Positions 8,110 to 14,734 of a DNA stretch of 53,657 bases are shown here, piece after piece (position 1 is the first letter of the stretch; each line of letters begins with the position of its first letter). The translations under genes were made by a program, and so were the position numbers. The DNA comes from a virus. The notes under the pieces are model-generated. The model was not told where the DNA came from. It saw only the letters and a program-made list of their open reading frames with translations, and did no database searches. The stretch covers positions 1 to 53,657 of the IMG/VR virus record IMGVR_UViG_3300042922_000451; one strand, written 5' to 3'.

Positions 8110-8583
8110 CTATTCTAATTCAATATAAATGGTTTTCTCTGTAACTTTAACACTTACTACTTTTCTTTTCTCACCAGCGTAATCGATGCAAGAACCTATT
8201 TTGTCTATATAACTTTTCAACAATACTCCTTTAGAACAAGCAATACATTCTGTAAACCATGCATCTTCATAAGGAACTGTAAAAATAATATTCTCTCTAG
8301 CCTTATCTATTTGAGTTATTCTGAATTTATCCAAACATATTGGATCGGGTAAAGTCAATTTATAAACGCCATCCGAATTTTGCTTTATTACTGGTGGTAT
8401 GATTCTATCCCAACCATATCTAACATCCATATCTTTACCAATCCCTCCAATTATATCATAAAAATCAAATACAGATGCAACACCATATTTTATAATATTA
8501 GAATTTAAACCGTCAAGTATCAAGTCTGCATCCTTTTTATTTTCACACATTATATTACTGAAAGCCATATATCTTATATTCAT
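8110..8583 (-). CDS. Two-module phage hypothetical protein, 157 aa
   Basis: N-terminal half (DADLILDGLNSNIIKYGVAS, then YDIIGG, YGWD and LTLPDPICLD) aligns with the C-terminal third of the protein encoded just upstream at 8596-9312. C-terminal quarter aligns with the 71-aa protein downstream. It thus links both neighbours, pointing to module shuffling within this operon. No catalytic motif seen; function unknown. Confidence 0.7.
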   Translation of the reverse strand: MNIRYMAFSNIMCENKKDADLILDGLNSNIIKYGVASVFDFYDIIGGIGKDMDVRYGWDRIIPPVIKQNSDGVYKLTLPDPICLDKFRITQIDKARENIIFTVPYEDAWFTECIACSKGVLLKSYIDKIGSCIDYAGEKRKVVSVKVTEKTIYIELE

Positions 8584-8595
8584 TTATTTCTCCTC

Positions 8596-9312
8596 CTAAT
8601 CTAATGGTATAGCTCTTGGTAAATTCAATTGCCATCCACCACGTGCTCTACTTACTCTAACTCTACTAAGGTCATCCCAACCAAATTTATCATCTGTAAA
8701 GCTACTAGATATTCCAACCAAACCATACAAATCCGAAACAGTAGCTTGACCATAGTCAGTAATCAAATCAACCAAATGTCCAAGAACTTCTTCAGCTTCA
8801 TCATAAGATTCAAGAACTATATCATCAAACGTATGTCGACTTATATTTCTAGATGATGCTTCTCTTCTATCATCTCGTTTATTAGATGAATAGCTATTAT
8901 AACTTACATAAGATTTATTTCTATTTCCTCGACTTCTATTTCTAACAGCCTCACCAAATAAAGCAACTTCTATTCCAGTCTGAACGGCATCGAATATACC
9001 CTGAGCTATATCAGTTATAGTGCTTTTTGCTGAAGGAACTAATACATCTTTAATAATGTAATCCTTAACATTGATTATATCATCGGCTATAAATGTCTCC
9101 ATAAATCTTTTACTTAACGATTTTTTTCTAGTTATGACTTTACCCTGAGTAACTCGTTCAACTTTCTTGGGTTCTTCTTTTTCCTCTTTTTTATAGATGC
9201 TATTTGATGGATAAGAATCTTTAAGAAGTTTTTTATTACGGTCATCTAGTTCTATTCCGGCATGAGCGTCCTGTGCATAATCGCCAGCATCTATAATATC
9301 TTTCTTAGTCAT
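8596..9312 (-). CDS. Conserved phage hypothetical protein, 238 aa
   Basis: N-terminal charged, lysine-rich half; a helical region IADDIINVKDYIIKDVLVP; a serine/arginine-rich linker; and a C-terminal domain (AEEVLGHLVDLITDYGQATV, VSDLYGLVG, FGWDDL, LNLPRAIPLD) that is widespread in Firmicutes phages. Overlaps its upstream neighbour by 4 nt. A DNA- or membrane-associated structural role is possible because of the basic linker, but I cannot assign a function. Confidence 0.7.
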   Translation of the reverse strand: MTKKDIIDAGDYAQDAHAGIELDDRNKKLLKDSYPSNSIYKKEEKEEPKKVERVTQGKVITRKKSLSKRFMETFIADDIINVKDYIIKDVLVPSAKSTITDIAQGIFDAVQTGIEVALFGEAVRNRSRGNRNKSYVSYNSYSSNKRDDRREASSRNISRHTFDDIVLESYDEAEEVLGHLVDLITDYGQATVSDLYGLVGISSSFTDDKFGWDDLSRVRVSRARGGWQLNLPRAIPLD

Positions 9313-9506
9313 TTGTTTTCCTCCTTTTTATTGTAATTTTGATTTCGGCAGATATCTAAACCAAACATTAACGAATAAAACCCATCGAATCTATCATGAA
9401 TACTTTTAACAGTCCCATCGCCACATACCATTTCGAATCCAGCTTCATATGCGTCCGTAGCATCACCAATAGTTAACAGTTCGTATTTCTTCCCAATCCA
9501 TTTCAT
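9309..9506 (-). CDS. Small hypothetical protein, 65 aa
   Basis: No recognised family. Acidic first half with GDATDAYEAGFEMVCGDG and a basic C-terminus ending in KKEENK that overlaps the next gene. Strong ribosome site GAGGAGG is provided by the end of the upstream cysteine-rich gene. Function unknown. Confidence 0.65.
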   Translation of the reverse strand: MKWIGKKYELLTIGDATDAYEAGFEMVCGDGTVKSIHDRFDGFYSLMFGLDICRNQNYNKKEENK

Positions 9507-9653
9507 TTATTTATCCTCCTCAGCATATCTTTCGCACGAATCATTTTTTGAAACGTGCTCATTATTTATTGAGCATACAACTAATCCGTCTTCCGTACAT
9601 AAATCGCAACCACATGAATAATGCCAGATACAATTCTCACATTTCTTTTTCAT
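9507..9653 (-). CDS. Cysteine-rich small protein, 48 aa
   Basis: Contains CENC, CGCDLC and two further cysteines (VVCS, DSC), consistent with one small zinc-binding domain. GGAGG lies just ahead of the ATG. It begins inside the end of the upstream membrane-protein gene (17-nt overlap) and stops directly before the next ATG, so translation of the three is coupled. Function unknown. Confidence 0.65.
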   Translation of the reverse strand: MKKKCENCIWHYSCGCDLCTEDGLVVCSINNEHVSKNDSCERYAEEDK

Positions 9654-9807
9654 TTATAACCTCCGTAGAATCAACAAAAGCTGCTATTAAAATAGACACC
9701 CAAGACCACAATATTATTGCGCCAGTTGCTTTATTGAATTCATAAATTATCAAAGCCAACCAAACTAGTAATGCTCCAATTAATGATATCCATATACTTT
9801 TCTTCAT
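9637..9807 (-). CDS. Small two-helix membrane protein, 56 aa
   Basis: Two hydrophobic segments (about residues 5-23, SIWISLIGALLVWLALIIY, and 30-45, GAIILWSWVSILIAAF) separated by a short loop. An AGGAGG box precedes the ATG. First gene of the leftward hypothetical operon after a terminator-like hairpin. Topology suggests an inner-membrane hairpin; function unknown. Confidence 0.65.
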   Translation of the reverse strand: MKKSIWISLIGALLVWLALIIYEFNKATGAIILWSWVSILIAAFVDSTEVINEKEM

Positions 9808-9818
9808 AGTATATCCTC

Positions 9819-9856
9819 CTAAAAATCAAAAGATAAGTACCATGTTTAATGATACT
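9819..9856 (-). terminator. Terminator-like hairpin after the 9866-10129 gene
   Basis: On the minus strand AAGTATC and GGTACTT form a 7-bp stem (one G-U) around a 9-nt loop, followed by a T-rich stretch ending TTTTT. It separates the last accessory cassette from the hypothetical operon. Confidence 0.55.
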
Positions 9857-9865
9857 TTCTCTTCA

Positions 9866-10129
9866 CTATTCGACTTCATACTTTACGTTTTCAATTATAT
9901 TTCTTATATTCTGCACATCTTCCACAACTTCGTCTATTTTACTTTCAGTATATTTTGTTGCAGCTTCGCTTATCATGCTAGTTAACACAAAACCACCAAT
10001 CCCCATACAAACTTTTGTTGCTAGTTTTAATGGTCCTGGTGTCGTATATTTAATCGCATTTTTAACAATTGCTCCAACTCCTACTGAAACTATAATATTA
10101 CTAACTGCTTTTATTGTACTTTTGTTCAT
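9866..10129 (-). CDS. Small membrane protein, 87 aa
   Basis: Two hydrophobic stretches (about residues 8-22 and 42-57) and a C-terminal amphipathic helix. The N-terminus MNKSTIKAVSNIIVSVGVGA resembles small conserved phage membrane proteins. The ATG is chosen because an AAAGGTGG box lies upstream; an upstream in-frame TTG is part of that box. Own promoter at 10161-10185 and own terminator downstream. Function unknown. Confidence 0.7.
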   Translation of the reverse strand: MNKSTIKAVSNIIVSVGVGAIVKNAIKYTTPGPLKLATKVCMGIGGFVLTSMISEAATKYTESKIDEVVEDVQNIRNIIENVKYEVE

Positions 10130-10160
10130 AATAATTCCACCTTTCAAGTTTTAGTCTCTC

Positions 10161-10185
10161 ATTATAGCATATGTTTTTCATGCGA
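10161..10185 (-). promoter_or_regulatory. Shared-family promoter, copy 1
   Basis: TCGC-N15-TATAAT on the minus strand, with ACATATGC before the -10 box (TGn-extended type). It drives the 87-aa membrane protein gene and directly follows the terminator of the preceding unit. Confidence 0.75.
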
Positions 10186-10186
10186 T

Positions 10187-10224
10187 TTAAAAAATAGAAT
10201 GCTATGTAATCATAACACTCTATT
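10187..10224 (-). terminator. Intrinsic terminator after the 10234-10449 gene
   Basis: A 14-bp stem (AATAGAGTGTTATG with CATAGCATTCTATT, two G-U pairs) around ATTA, then a T run that touches the next promoter. Confidence 0.85.
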
Positions 10225-10233
10225 TGTTGATCA

Positions 10234-10449
10234 TTAATCTTGATCATCTGGTTTTTCTGATAAATCTCCAGGTTCATTTCCTTCTTCAGAATAATCCATA
10301 TTATTTCCTACTGCCTCAACAAAGTGAATCTCTTCTGGTGTATCTTTCTTTGTAACTAATGCTAATCCTAGCAAAGCTCCTCCGATAATTAACGCCTTTT
10401 TAGCAATTTCACCTTTGTTTGATTTGATAATGTCTAATATTTTTTTCAT
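10234..10449 (-). CDS. Single-span membrane protein, 71 aa
   Basis: A lysine-rich start, one hydrophobic helix near residues 18-33 (ALIIGGALLGLALV) and a strongly acidic C-terminal tail (EEGNEPGDLSEKPDDQD). The charge pattern suggests the tail faces outward or binds a basic partner. Own promoter at 10481-10505 and own terminator. Function unknown. Confidence 0.7.
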   Translation of the reverse strand: MKKILDIIKSNKGEIAKKALIIGGALLGLALVTKKDTPEEIHFVEAVGNNMDYSEEGNEPGDLSEKPDDQD

Positions 10450-10480
10450 TTTTTAATTCCACCTTTCAAATATATCTTTC

Positions 10481-10505
10481 ATTATATGGTATGTAATTTT
10501 CGCGA
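10481..10505 (-). promoter_or_regulatory. Shared-family promoter, copy 2
   Basis: TCGC-N15-TATAAT with ATTACATA core; starts 3 nt after the stop of the upstream DUF6353-like gene and serves the 71-aa membrane protein gene. Confidence 0.75.
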
Positions 10506-10508
10506 GCA

Positions 10509-11339
10509 TTAATAATCTCTAGTCACATACTTTGGTTCAGTTTCAAAATCTAATGATAAACACGGACGTCCGTCATCTGTTAAATGACTACTAAAATATG
10601 GTTTAATCAAATCACTACCAACTTGGTCTAAATGCCATCCAACAAGGTCCCCCAACTTAGTGCCTTCCAATCCAAGTTCTTGATAAACCTGACTTAATGA
10701 TATAAACATATCACTCATTAAATCTCTGCTAAGTTTATTCAAAGCAGCTCTTATTTTATCAGCATCACTTTTAAAGTATCTGCCAGACATGACATCATAA
10801 CATAAAGTCTCTCCACTTCCAGTGATTATTACTTCGTTTTTACTAACTGGATTCTTATTTATTTTATCTTGTTTAACATCGTCTGATATTTTCTGTTCTT
10901 TTGTTTTACCTACCACCTCAACTACTTTTGCTTGATATTCCTTCAGAGCAGTTTCAGATATAGAATATAAACTGACTAGAGCTGCATTTCTACGTAGGTT
11001 TATACTATTTGCACCAACAATACATGCTATTGTGGCACCCCCCATAAGAACTGTCGGTACATAGCATTTCCATGTTAGTTTAATTACTTCTTTTTTAGTG
11101 AAATCTTTTATTATTTCATTAACTGGTGGAACCATCTTAGTTTTACCATCTATAGTCACTTCCCCATCTCTTCTCTTTCTAAAGGTCTCATCCTGAAGAA
11201 TTTGTAGAGCTTTAGGGGTAGCTCTAATACCCATTATAGTAGTACCAATCATACCAGCCACACTTATGCCTGTTAATATGGTTGGTGAATTTTTAGAAGT
11301 AAAACTACCTATCGATTTAGTTAACGATTTTATATCCAT
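10509..11339 (-). CDS. DUF6353-like membrane-associated phage protein, second paralogue, 276 aa
   Basis: Same layout as the 310-aa protein at 6593-7525: NSPTILTGISVAGMIGTTIM with following GIRATP, a second hydrophobic block near residues 88-108 (YVPTVLMGGATIACIVGANS), and an ending that matches in position (LSLDFETEPKYV). The two copies differ along most of their length, so the duplication is old or they were acquired separately. Ribosome site AGGAGG close to the start. Function unknown. Confidence 0.73.
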   Translation of the reverse strand: MDIKSLTKSIGSFTSKNSPTILTGISVAGMIGTTIMGIRATPKALQILQDETFRKRRDGEVTIDGKTKMVPPVNEIIKDFTKKEVIKLTWKCYVPTVLMGGATIACIVGANSINLRRNAALVSLYSISETALKEYQAKVVEVVGKTKEQKISDDVKQDKINKNPVSKNEVIITGSGETLCYDVMSGRYFKSDADKIRAALNKLSRDLMSDMFISLSQVYQELGLEGTKLGDLVGWHLDQVGSDLIKPYFSSHLTDDGRPCLSLDFETEPKYVTRDY

Positions 11340-11353
11340 TTGTTATTCCTCCT

Positions 11354-11662
11354 TTATAAAAATTCTTTTAACGGAATAATTTCTCCATCAGAATTAGCGA
11401 TGTTTAAATGTCCAACACTCTGTTCTAATTTCCGATAGTCATACTCCGATATACAAATTAAATTTAATCTAAATTGTGTTGCCATATTTGCGAAGTCTGG
11501 TGATTCTTTTATTGTTAGAAGATCTTGATGATTCTCTAATAATTCACGAATTAATTGTTCTATTAGAGATTCCTTAATTGAGTTCATTAAATATTCTTTA
11601 CCATGAACTAATTCTTCATTAGATATTTTTAATCGTGCTCGTATCAACTGGTGTTTTTTCAT
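11354..11662 (-). CDS. Hypothetical protein of the MKKHQ pair, 102 aa
   Basis: Begins MKKHQLIRARLKISNEELV; its upstream neighbour begins MKKHQIIQVTTSISEAELV, and both continue with helical segments and a TxFxLNLxxI-like strand. They are tandem paralogues. The ATG at 11662 has GGAG at proper distance, whereas the ATG 6 nt earlier is too close to that box. Starts inside the upstream gene (44-nt overlap). Function unknown. Confidence 0.68.
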   Translation of the reverse strand: MKKHQLIRARLKISNEELVHGKEYLMNSIKESLIEQLIRELLENHQDLLTIKESPDFANMATQFRLNLICISEYDYRKLEQSVGHLNIANSDGEIIPLKEFL

Positions 11663-11999
11663 TTTCATTCTCCTTTAAAAAAAAGTTTTTTAATAATATT
11701 TTAATATCATCTATTGTCAGATCTCCAGTATCATTACATATTTGATTAATAATCCAGTTCATTCGATCATTATCATCATGTTGAATGGCTACCAAATTTA
11801 ACGTGTAAACCGTTAAATTATTTTTGAAATCTGTTTCAACTTCCATCTTTAAGAAATCACGATTTTCAGTACATAAATTTTTTATTAATTGGATTGTCAA
11901 GTAATCTTGAATGGTACTTTCAGTTAAAATAAGTGGAGCCTTTACTAATTCAGCCTCGGATATTGATGTTGTTACTTGTATTATCTGGTGTTTTTTCAT
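11619..11999 (-). CDS. Hypothetical protein of the MKKHQ pair, 126 aa
   Basis: Paralogue of the 102-aa protein downstream (same MKKHQ start and SEAELV/SNEELV block), with a longer lysine/asparagine-rich C-terminus that overlaps its neighbour. Start chosen at 11999, preceded by GAAAGGAG; an upstream in-frame extension lacks a ribosome site. No known domain. Confidence 0.68.
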   Translation of the reverse strand: MKKHQIIQVTTSISEAELVKAPLILTESTIQDYLTIQLIKNLCTENRDFLKMEVETDFKNNLTVYTLNLVAIQHDDNDRMNWIINQICNDTGDLTIDDIKILLKNFFLKENENEKTPVDTSTIKNI

Positions 12000-12000
12000 T

Positions 12001-12231
12001 TTAGTTCTCCTTTCTAAATGCTTTATAACTAATAAATAAATCATTAACCCAATCTTTATTATTGCCTAATTCTGGATCTATAAAGCTAGCACCAATTAAA
12101 ATTTCTCTATATCCATCGCTATCCGTAACATCCCATATTTCTCTAACTATACATGTTTTTCCCTTATTTTTACCAAACAATGGACTAACGTGATTTCCGC
12201 TTTTTAAAGTTTCAAATTCTTTTAATTTCAT
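12001..12231 (-). CDS. KOW-like small protein, 76 aa
   Basis: Contains FGKNKGKTCIVREI, similar to the KOW-type turn G(K/R)NKGKxGIVR seen in the 12483-12875 product. Both could be small SH3-like barrels. Gene stop lies 1 nt before the next start. Function unknown. Confidence 0.62.
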   Translation of the reverse strand: MKLKEFETLKSGNHVSPLFGKNKGKTCIVREIWDVTDSDGYREILIGASFIDPELGNNKDWVNDLFISYKAFRKEN

Positions 12232-12254
12232 GGCGATATCCCTTTCGATTTTTA

Positions 12255-12452
12255 TTATTTATTTTTAGATTGAATAGCGAATTGATATAGTAAAAATGGC
12301 CACAATAATTCAATTACTAAGAATAAACAACACAATACCCAAACTATATGAAGTTCTGATTCATATGAATCCATCTTAAACAATACAATAATGTATAAAA
12401 TCAGACCAATTAATAGGTATATTCCTATAAACACATTTATTATAATTTGCAT
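12255..12452 (-). CDS. Two-helix membrane protein, 65 aa
   Basis: Two hydrophobic segments, about residues 3-25 and 36-58, joined by an acidic loop DSYESEL. Starts after a GAAAAGGAAA box. It lies between the two KOW-like genes. Predicted inner-membrane hairpin; function unknown. Confidence 0.63.
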   Translation of the reverse strand: MQIIINVFIGIYLLIGLILYIIVLFKMDSYESELHIVWVLCCLFLVIELLWPFLLYQFAIQSKNK

Positions 12453-12482
12453 GGTGATTATTTCCTTTTCCTCTTTTATTTT

Positions 12483-12875
12483 TTATAAATCAATTTTTCT
12501 AATATGCATATTTACTATGTCAACGTCATCGTCATCGTCACATAATTTCATTTGTTCAAGCATTTTTTCAAGAGCATCTATAGCCTCTTGTTTAGATTCC
12601 GCAACGATCCATCCTATTATTCGATTTGGTTCAATTTCTTTTTCAATGAAATTTACTTGTGTATACTTAAACATATACCATTTGACCTTATCGATCTCAT
12701 ATTTTTTAAGTTCCTTGTTACTAAGTTCAAAACTACAATTTTTTGGTTCTAACCATACAAATCCAGTATCAGTACTTAAATGCCTAACAATACCTATTTT
12801 TCCTTTATTGCGACCGCGGTGTGTCACAATGAGTTCATCTCCAATATTTACATTTTTAAGTTGGTCTGCTTTCAT
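12483..12875 (-). CDS. KOW-like hypothetical protein with acidic tail, 130 aa
   Basis: N-terminal SH3/KOW-like block IGDELIVTHRGRNKGKIGIV, then a domain with a helix EAIDALEKMLEQM and an aspartate run CDDDDDVD. The GAAAGGAG box supports the start. The KOW-type motif binds RNA or protein in other contexts; here the role is only a guess. A TATAAT at 12903-12908 upstream lacks the shared TCGC box. Confidence 0.62.
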   Translation of the reverse strand: MKADQLKNVNIGDELIVTHRGRNKGKIGIVRHLSTDTGFVWLEPKNCSFELSNKELKKYEIDKVKWYMFKYTQVNFIEKEIEPNRIIGWIVAESKQEAIDALEKMLEQMKLCDDDDDVDIVNMHIRKIDL

Positions 12876-12928
12876 TTTTATTAACTCCTTTCATTCTTTA
12901 CAATTATAGTAAATACTAATGATTCATT

Positions 12929-13246
12929 TTATTCACGGTACTTTTTATATAGATTTCTAATTTCATAATCTATATATGCCTGTTTATAGTTAATACTATT
13001 TTTTACTAAATCCATCACAACCATAAAATATTTAATGGCTCTAGTTAGCTCCTCAACACAAGCCCCTTTTTTCAACATATCTTTAATCAAATTAAACGCC
13101 CCACCAATCTTTGCATGGCGCATTTTAATACTTAATTCTGTCATTTCATCATAAGCTGGATAAGAAGCTTTAGGATCAAAGTTTCTAAGCTCCTCATTAT
13201 TGATTTGCATTTTGGTGATTTGTTCCAACACATTATTCTTTACCAT
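12929..13246 (-). CDS. Stand-alone segment of the phage RNA-polymerase-like protein, 105 aa
   Basis: Residues about 22-104 align without gaps to residues about 597-679 of the 944-aa protein at 46989-49823, the part that begins about 20 residues after the DxDGD motif. Shared landmarks are NFDPKxSYPAY, NLIxDM, KGA, MVVxD and NYKQxYID; about half the positions are identical by eye. The catalytic motif itself is missing. Start at 13246 has GAAAGGAG upstream; an in-frame ATG at 13300 with a GGGAG box could add 18 residues. It has its own copy of the shared promoter. It may be a subunit, a competitor, or a gene fragment kept by selection. Confidence 0.75.
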   Translation of the reverse strand: MVKNNVLEQITKMQINNEELRNFDPKASYPAYDEMTELSIKMRHAKIGGAFNLIKDMLKKGACVEELTRAIKYFMVVMDLVKNSINYKQAYIDYEIRNLYKKYRE

Positions 13247-13347
13247 TTCATTAACTCCTTTCAATTTTAGAAAAAAATATAGGCATAGCACTTCTCCCAT
13301 TTCAGGGCGTTTTAACTTTTAAACTATTAACGGCTGCTATTCCTTTC

Positions 13348-13372
13348 ATTATATGCTATGTAATCTTCGCGA
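13348..13372 (-). promoter_or_regulatory. Shared-family promoter, copy 3
   Basis: TCGC-N15-TATAAT with ATTACATA core, beginning within 2 nt of the stop of the upstream gene. It gives the RNA-polymerase-segment gene a leader of about 95 nt, longer than those of the other cassettes. Confidence 0.75.
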
Positions 13373-13373
13373 G

Positions 13374-13565
13374 CTAGTCAGCAAGAAGCCAAAGTTTTCC
13401 ATAATATAATACAGCTTCATTATATAATTCCTGAGTTACCAATGTAGTTTCATTAAGTCCCTTTGCCCATAAAACAGCCCTACTAGAATACGCATATTCC
13501 TCTGGGTATATTTTTGATAATTCTATAGTGGTGTTTTGTATTAGTCTTTTTATTTTTTCATTCAT
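13374..13565 (-). CDS. Small hypothetical protein of the KIYPEE pair, 63 aa
   Basis: Contains SKIYPEEYAYSSRAVLWAKG and a YGKLWLLAD end; the product of 15791-15979 has LKIYPEEADGGSRWSVWTMA and FGDLWLYTRK, so they are paralogues. The ATG is preceded by AAAGGTGG. A terminator hairpin sits immediately upstream, with no shared promoter between it and this gene, so expression probably needs read-through or an unseen promoter. Confidence 0.68.
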   Translation of the reverse strand: MNEKIKRLIQNTTIELSKIYPEEYAYSSRAVLWAKGLNETTLVTQELYNEAVLYYGKLWLLAD

Positions 13566-13580
13566 AATAATTCCACCTTT

Positions 13581-13612
13581 CAAAAAATATGATGCTAAGT
13601 TTCCTTAACATC
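13581..13612 (-). terminator. GAAA-tetraloop terminator between two small genes
   Basis: GATGTTAAG and CTTAGCATC form a 9-bp stem (one G-U) closed by GAAA, followed by TATTTTTT. The T run merges with the ribosome site of the next gene. Confidence 0.7.
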
Positions 13613-13626
13613 TTTTGTAAACTAAT

Positions 13627-13815
13627 TTATTCTTTTTCAACGGTTATCCTTACGTGGTCAGCTTTACACTTTATCTTAATTGTGTCTTTAGTATTTCCTT
13701 CTTGGCTCTTATTAGGATTAGGAATTTCAAATTCCATTTCATAATTTCTAGCTTCGAATAAAACACCCTTCTTCATCAATGCAGATACAAGCATATCTTT
13801 TATATTTCCTAACAT
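13627..13815 (-). CDS. Small hypothetical protein, 62 aa
   Basis: MLGNIKDMLVSALMKKGVLF amphipathic start followed by a beta-rich, lysine-rich half (TIKIKCKADHVRITVEKE). Start at 13815 has GAAAGGGG upstream. Own shared-family promoter and a terminator behind it. No recognised family. Confidence 0.66.
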   Translation of the reverse strand: MLGNIKDMLVSALMKKGVLFEARNYEMEFEIPNPNKSQEGNTKDTIKIKCKADHVRITVEKE

Positions 13816-13850
13816 AATAATATCCCCTTTCAAAAATAAGTTTATCTTTC

Positions 13851-13875
13851 ATTATACCCTGTGTAATTTCTGCGA
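13851..13875 (-). promoter_or_regulatory. Shared-family promoter, copy 4
   Basis: TCGC-N15-TATAAT with AAATTACACAGGG between. Same sequence as copies 5 and 8. Serves the 62-aa gene and abuts the terminator of candidate RNA 1. Confidence 0.78.
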
Positions 13876-13877
13876 GC

Positions 13878-13993
13878 AAAAAAGAAAGAGTACTAATGGA
13901 CTCCCTCGACTAAATACTATAAACTCCACCTTATAGTTTGCGATGTTAATATCTTTCAATATTATCCTCTTAGTGTTCATTGGCTTGAACTTC
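13878..13993 (-). ncRNA. Candidate small RNA 1 with own promoter and terminator, about 116 nt
   Basis: Between promoter copy 5 and promoter copy 4 there is no gene with a ribosome site. The expected transcript contains a perfect 7-bp hairpin (ACTATAA/TTATAGT, 13916-13937) that displays GGTGGAGT in its loop, and ends in an 8-bp stem (GAGGGAGT/ACTCTTTC, two G-U) followed by six T. An ATG-initiated frame of about 42 codons runs through the terminator but has no Shine-Dalgarno sequence, so a non-coding RNA is preferred. Confidence 0.55.
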
Positions 13994-13999
13994 TCTTTC

Positions 14000-14024
14000 A
14001 TTATACCCTGTGTAATTTCTGCGA
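14000..14024 (-). promoter_or_regulatory. Shared-family promoter, copy 5
   Basis: TCGC-N15-TATAAT, identical in core to copies 4 and 8; drives candidate RNA 1 and directly follows the terminator of the 64-aa gene. Confidence 0.78.
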
Positions 14025-14025
14025 G

Positions 14026-14049
14026 CAAAAAAAGAAGACTAAGCTTCTT
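14026..14049 (-). terminator. Terminator overlapping the end of the 14039-14233 gene
   Basis: AAGAAG-CTTAGT-CTTCTT then seven T. The stem encodes the last residues (lysine, glutamate, alanine) and the loop holds the TAG stop. Confidence 0.8.
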
Positions 14050-14233
14050 TCGCTATAATCTCCATTTCTTTTATTTTTTGTAATCCTTTATCTATTTTTT
14101 TCTGTAAATCCTTATTTAATTCTTTTTCAGTTCTAATCTCCTTAAGTCCCTTCAAACCTTTATATATCATTACTATACCCGCTATCATTAATGCTCCGCG
14201 TAATCCTAATTCCACTTTATTGTTTGTAAACAT
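14039..14233 (-). CDS. Single-span membrane protein with coiled-coil tail, 64 aa
   Basis: Hydrophobic helix near residues 13-26 (ALMIAGIVMIYKGL) and then a charged helical tail (EKELNKDLQKKIDKGLQKIK). It ends AKEA-stop inside the terminator stem. AGGAGG box upstream of the ATG. Own shared-family promoter. Function unknown. Confidence 0.7.
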   Translation of the reverse strand: MFTNNKVELGLRGALMIAGIVMIYKGLKGLKEIRTEKELNKDLQKKIDKGLQKIKEMEIIAKEA

Positions 14234-14268
14234 AATTAATTCCTCCTAAAATTCTTATTAATTCTTTC

Positions 14269-14293
14269 ATTATATACTGTGTAATTTCCGCGA
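14269..14293 (-). promoter_or_regulatory. Shared-family promoter, copy 6
   Basis: TCGC-N15-TATAAT with AAATTACACAG core; lies after the stop of the diphosphohydrolase-like gene and serves the 64-aa membrane protein. Confidence 0.76.
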
Positions 14294-14308
14294 GGATAGA
14301 ATTATTCA

Positions 14309-14710
14309 CTATTCAGACTTTGGGTGATCCGTAGAATCAATATAGTTATAACTAACAGTCTCAGACCCATCAACTATCGGTATTCTTGAAGGTATATCTT
14401 GTAATTCTGGATGTTTTTCTTCCATCCACATAGCCCCTAATATATTCCAAGCCGCAGCAGTTAAATGGTCCTCGTCGGTTTGTCCGTCTAAATATTTTAA
14501 CAAATGTCTCATTCCACTATCAATCATAACACTAAGTGGAATTCCTTTTTCCCAATTTCTATCGGCATATTTTTTAGCACCTTCTTCATAATGTTTTGAT
14601 AATCTTAATAAAGCACACGCAGGTAATAAATCGCACCTACCCTTTCCATTAGGCATATCTCTAACCGCACCGGAACTAAATTCTCGTCTATTTCCACTAT
14701 CTTTTAACAT
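14309..14710 (-). CDS. dATP/dGTP diphosphohydrolase-like protein (DUF5664 type), 133 aa
   Basis: Matches the N-terminal domain family named dATP/dGTP diphosphohydrolase: SSGAVRD, GRCDLLP, LSKHYEEGAKKYADRNWEKG, IPLSVMIDSGMRHLLKYLDG and DEDHLTAAAWN, with the conserved E, D and H residues expected of an all-alpha NTP hydrolase. Likely adjusts host or phage dNTP pools; it lies two genes from thyX, which fits a nucleotide-metabolism group. Start supported by a GAGGTGA box. The exact substrate is not shown by the sequence. Confidence 0.78.
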   Translation of the reverse strand: MLKDSGNRREFSSGAVRDMPNGKGRCDLLPACALLRLSKHYEEGAKKYADRNWEKGIPLSVMIDSGMRHLLKYLDGQTDEDHLTAAAWNILGAMWMEEKHPELQDIPSRIPIVDGSETVSYNYIDSTDHPKSE

Positions 14711-14734
14711 ATTATATCACCTCTGTTTTATATA

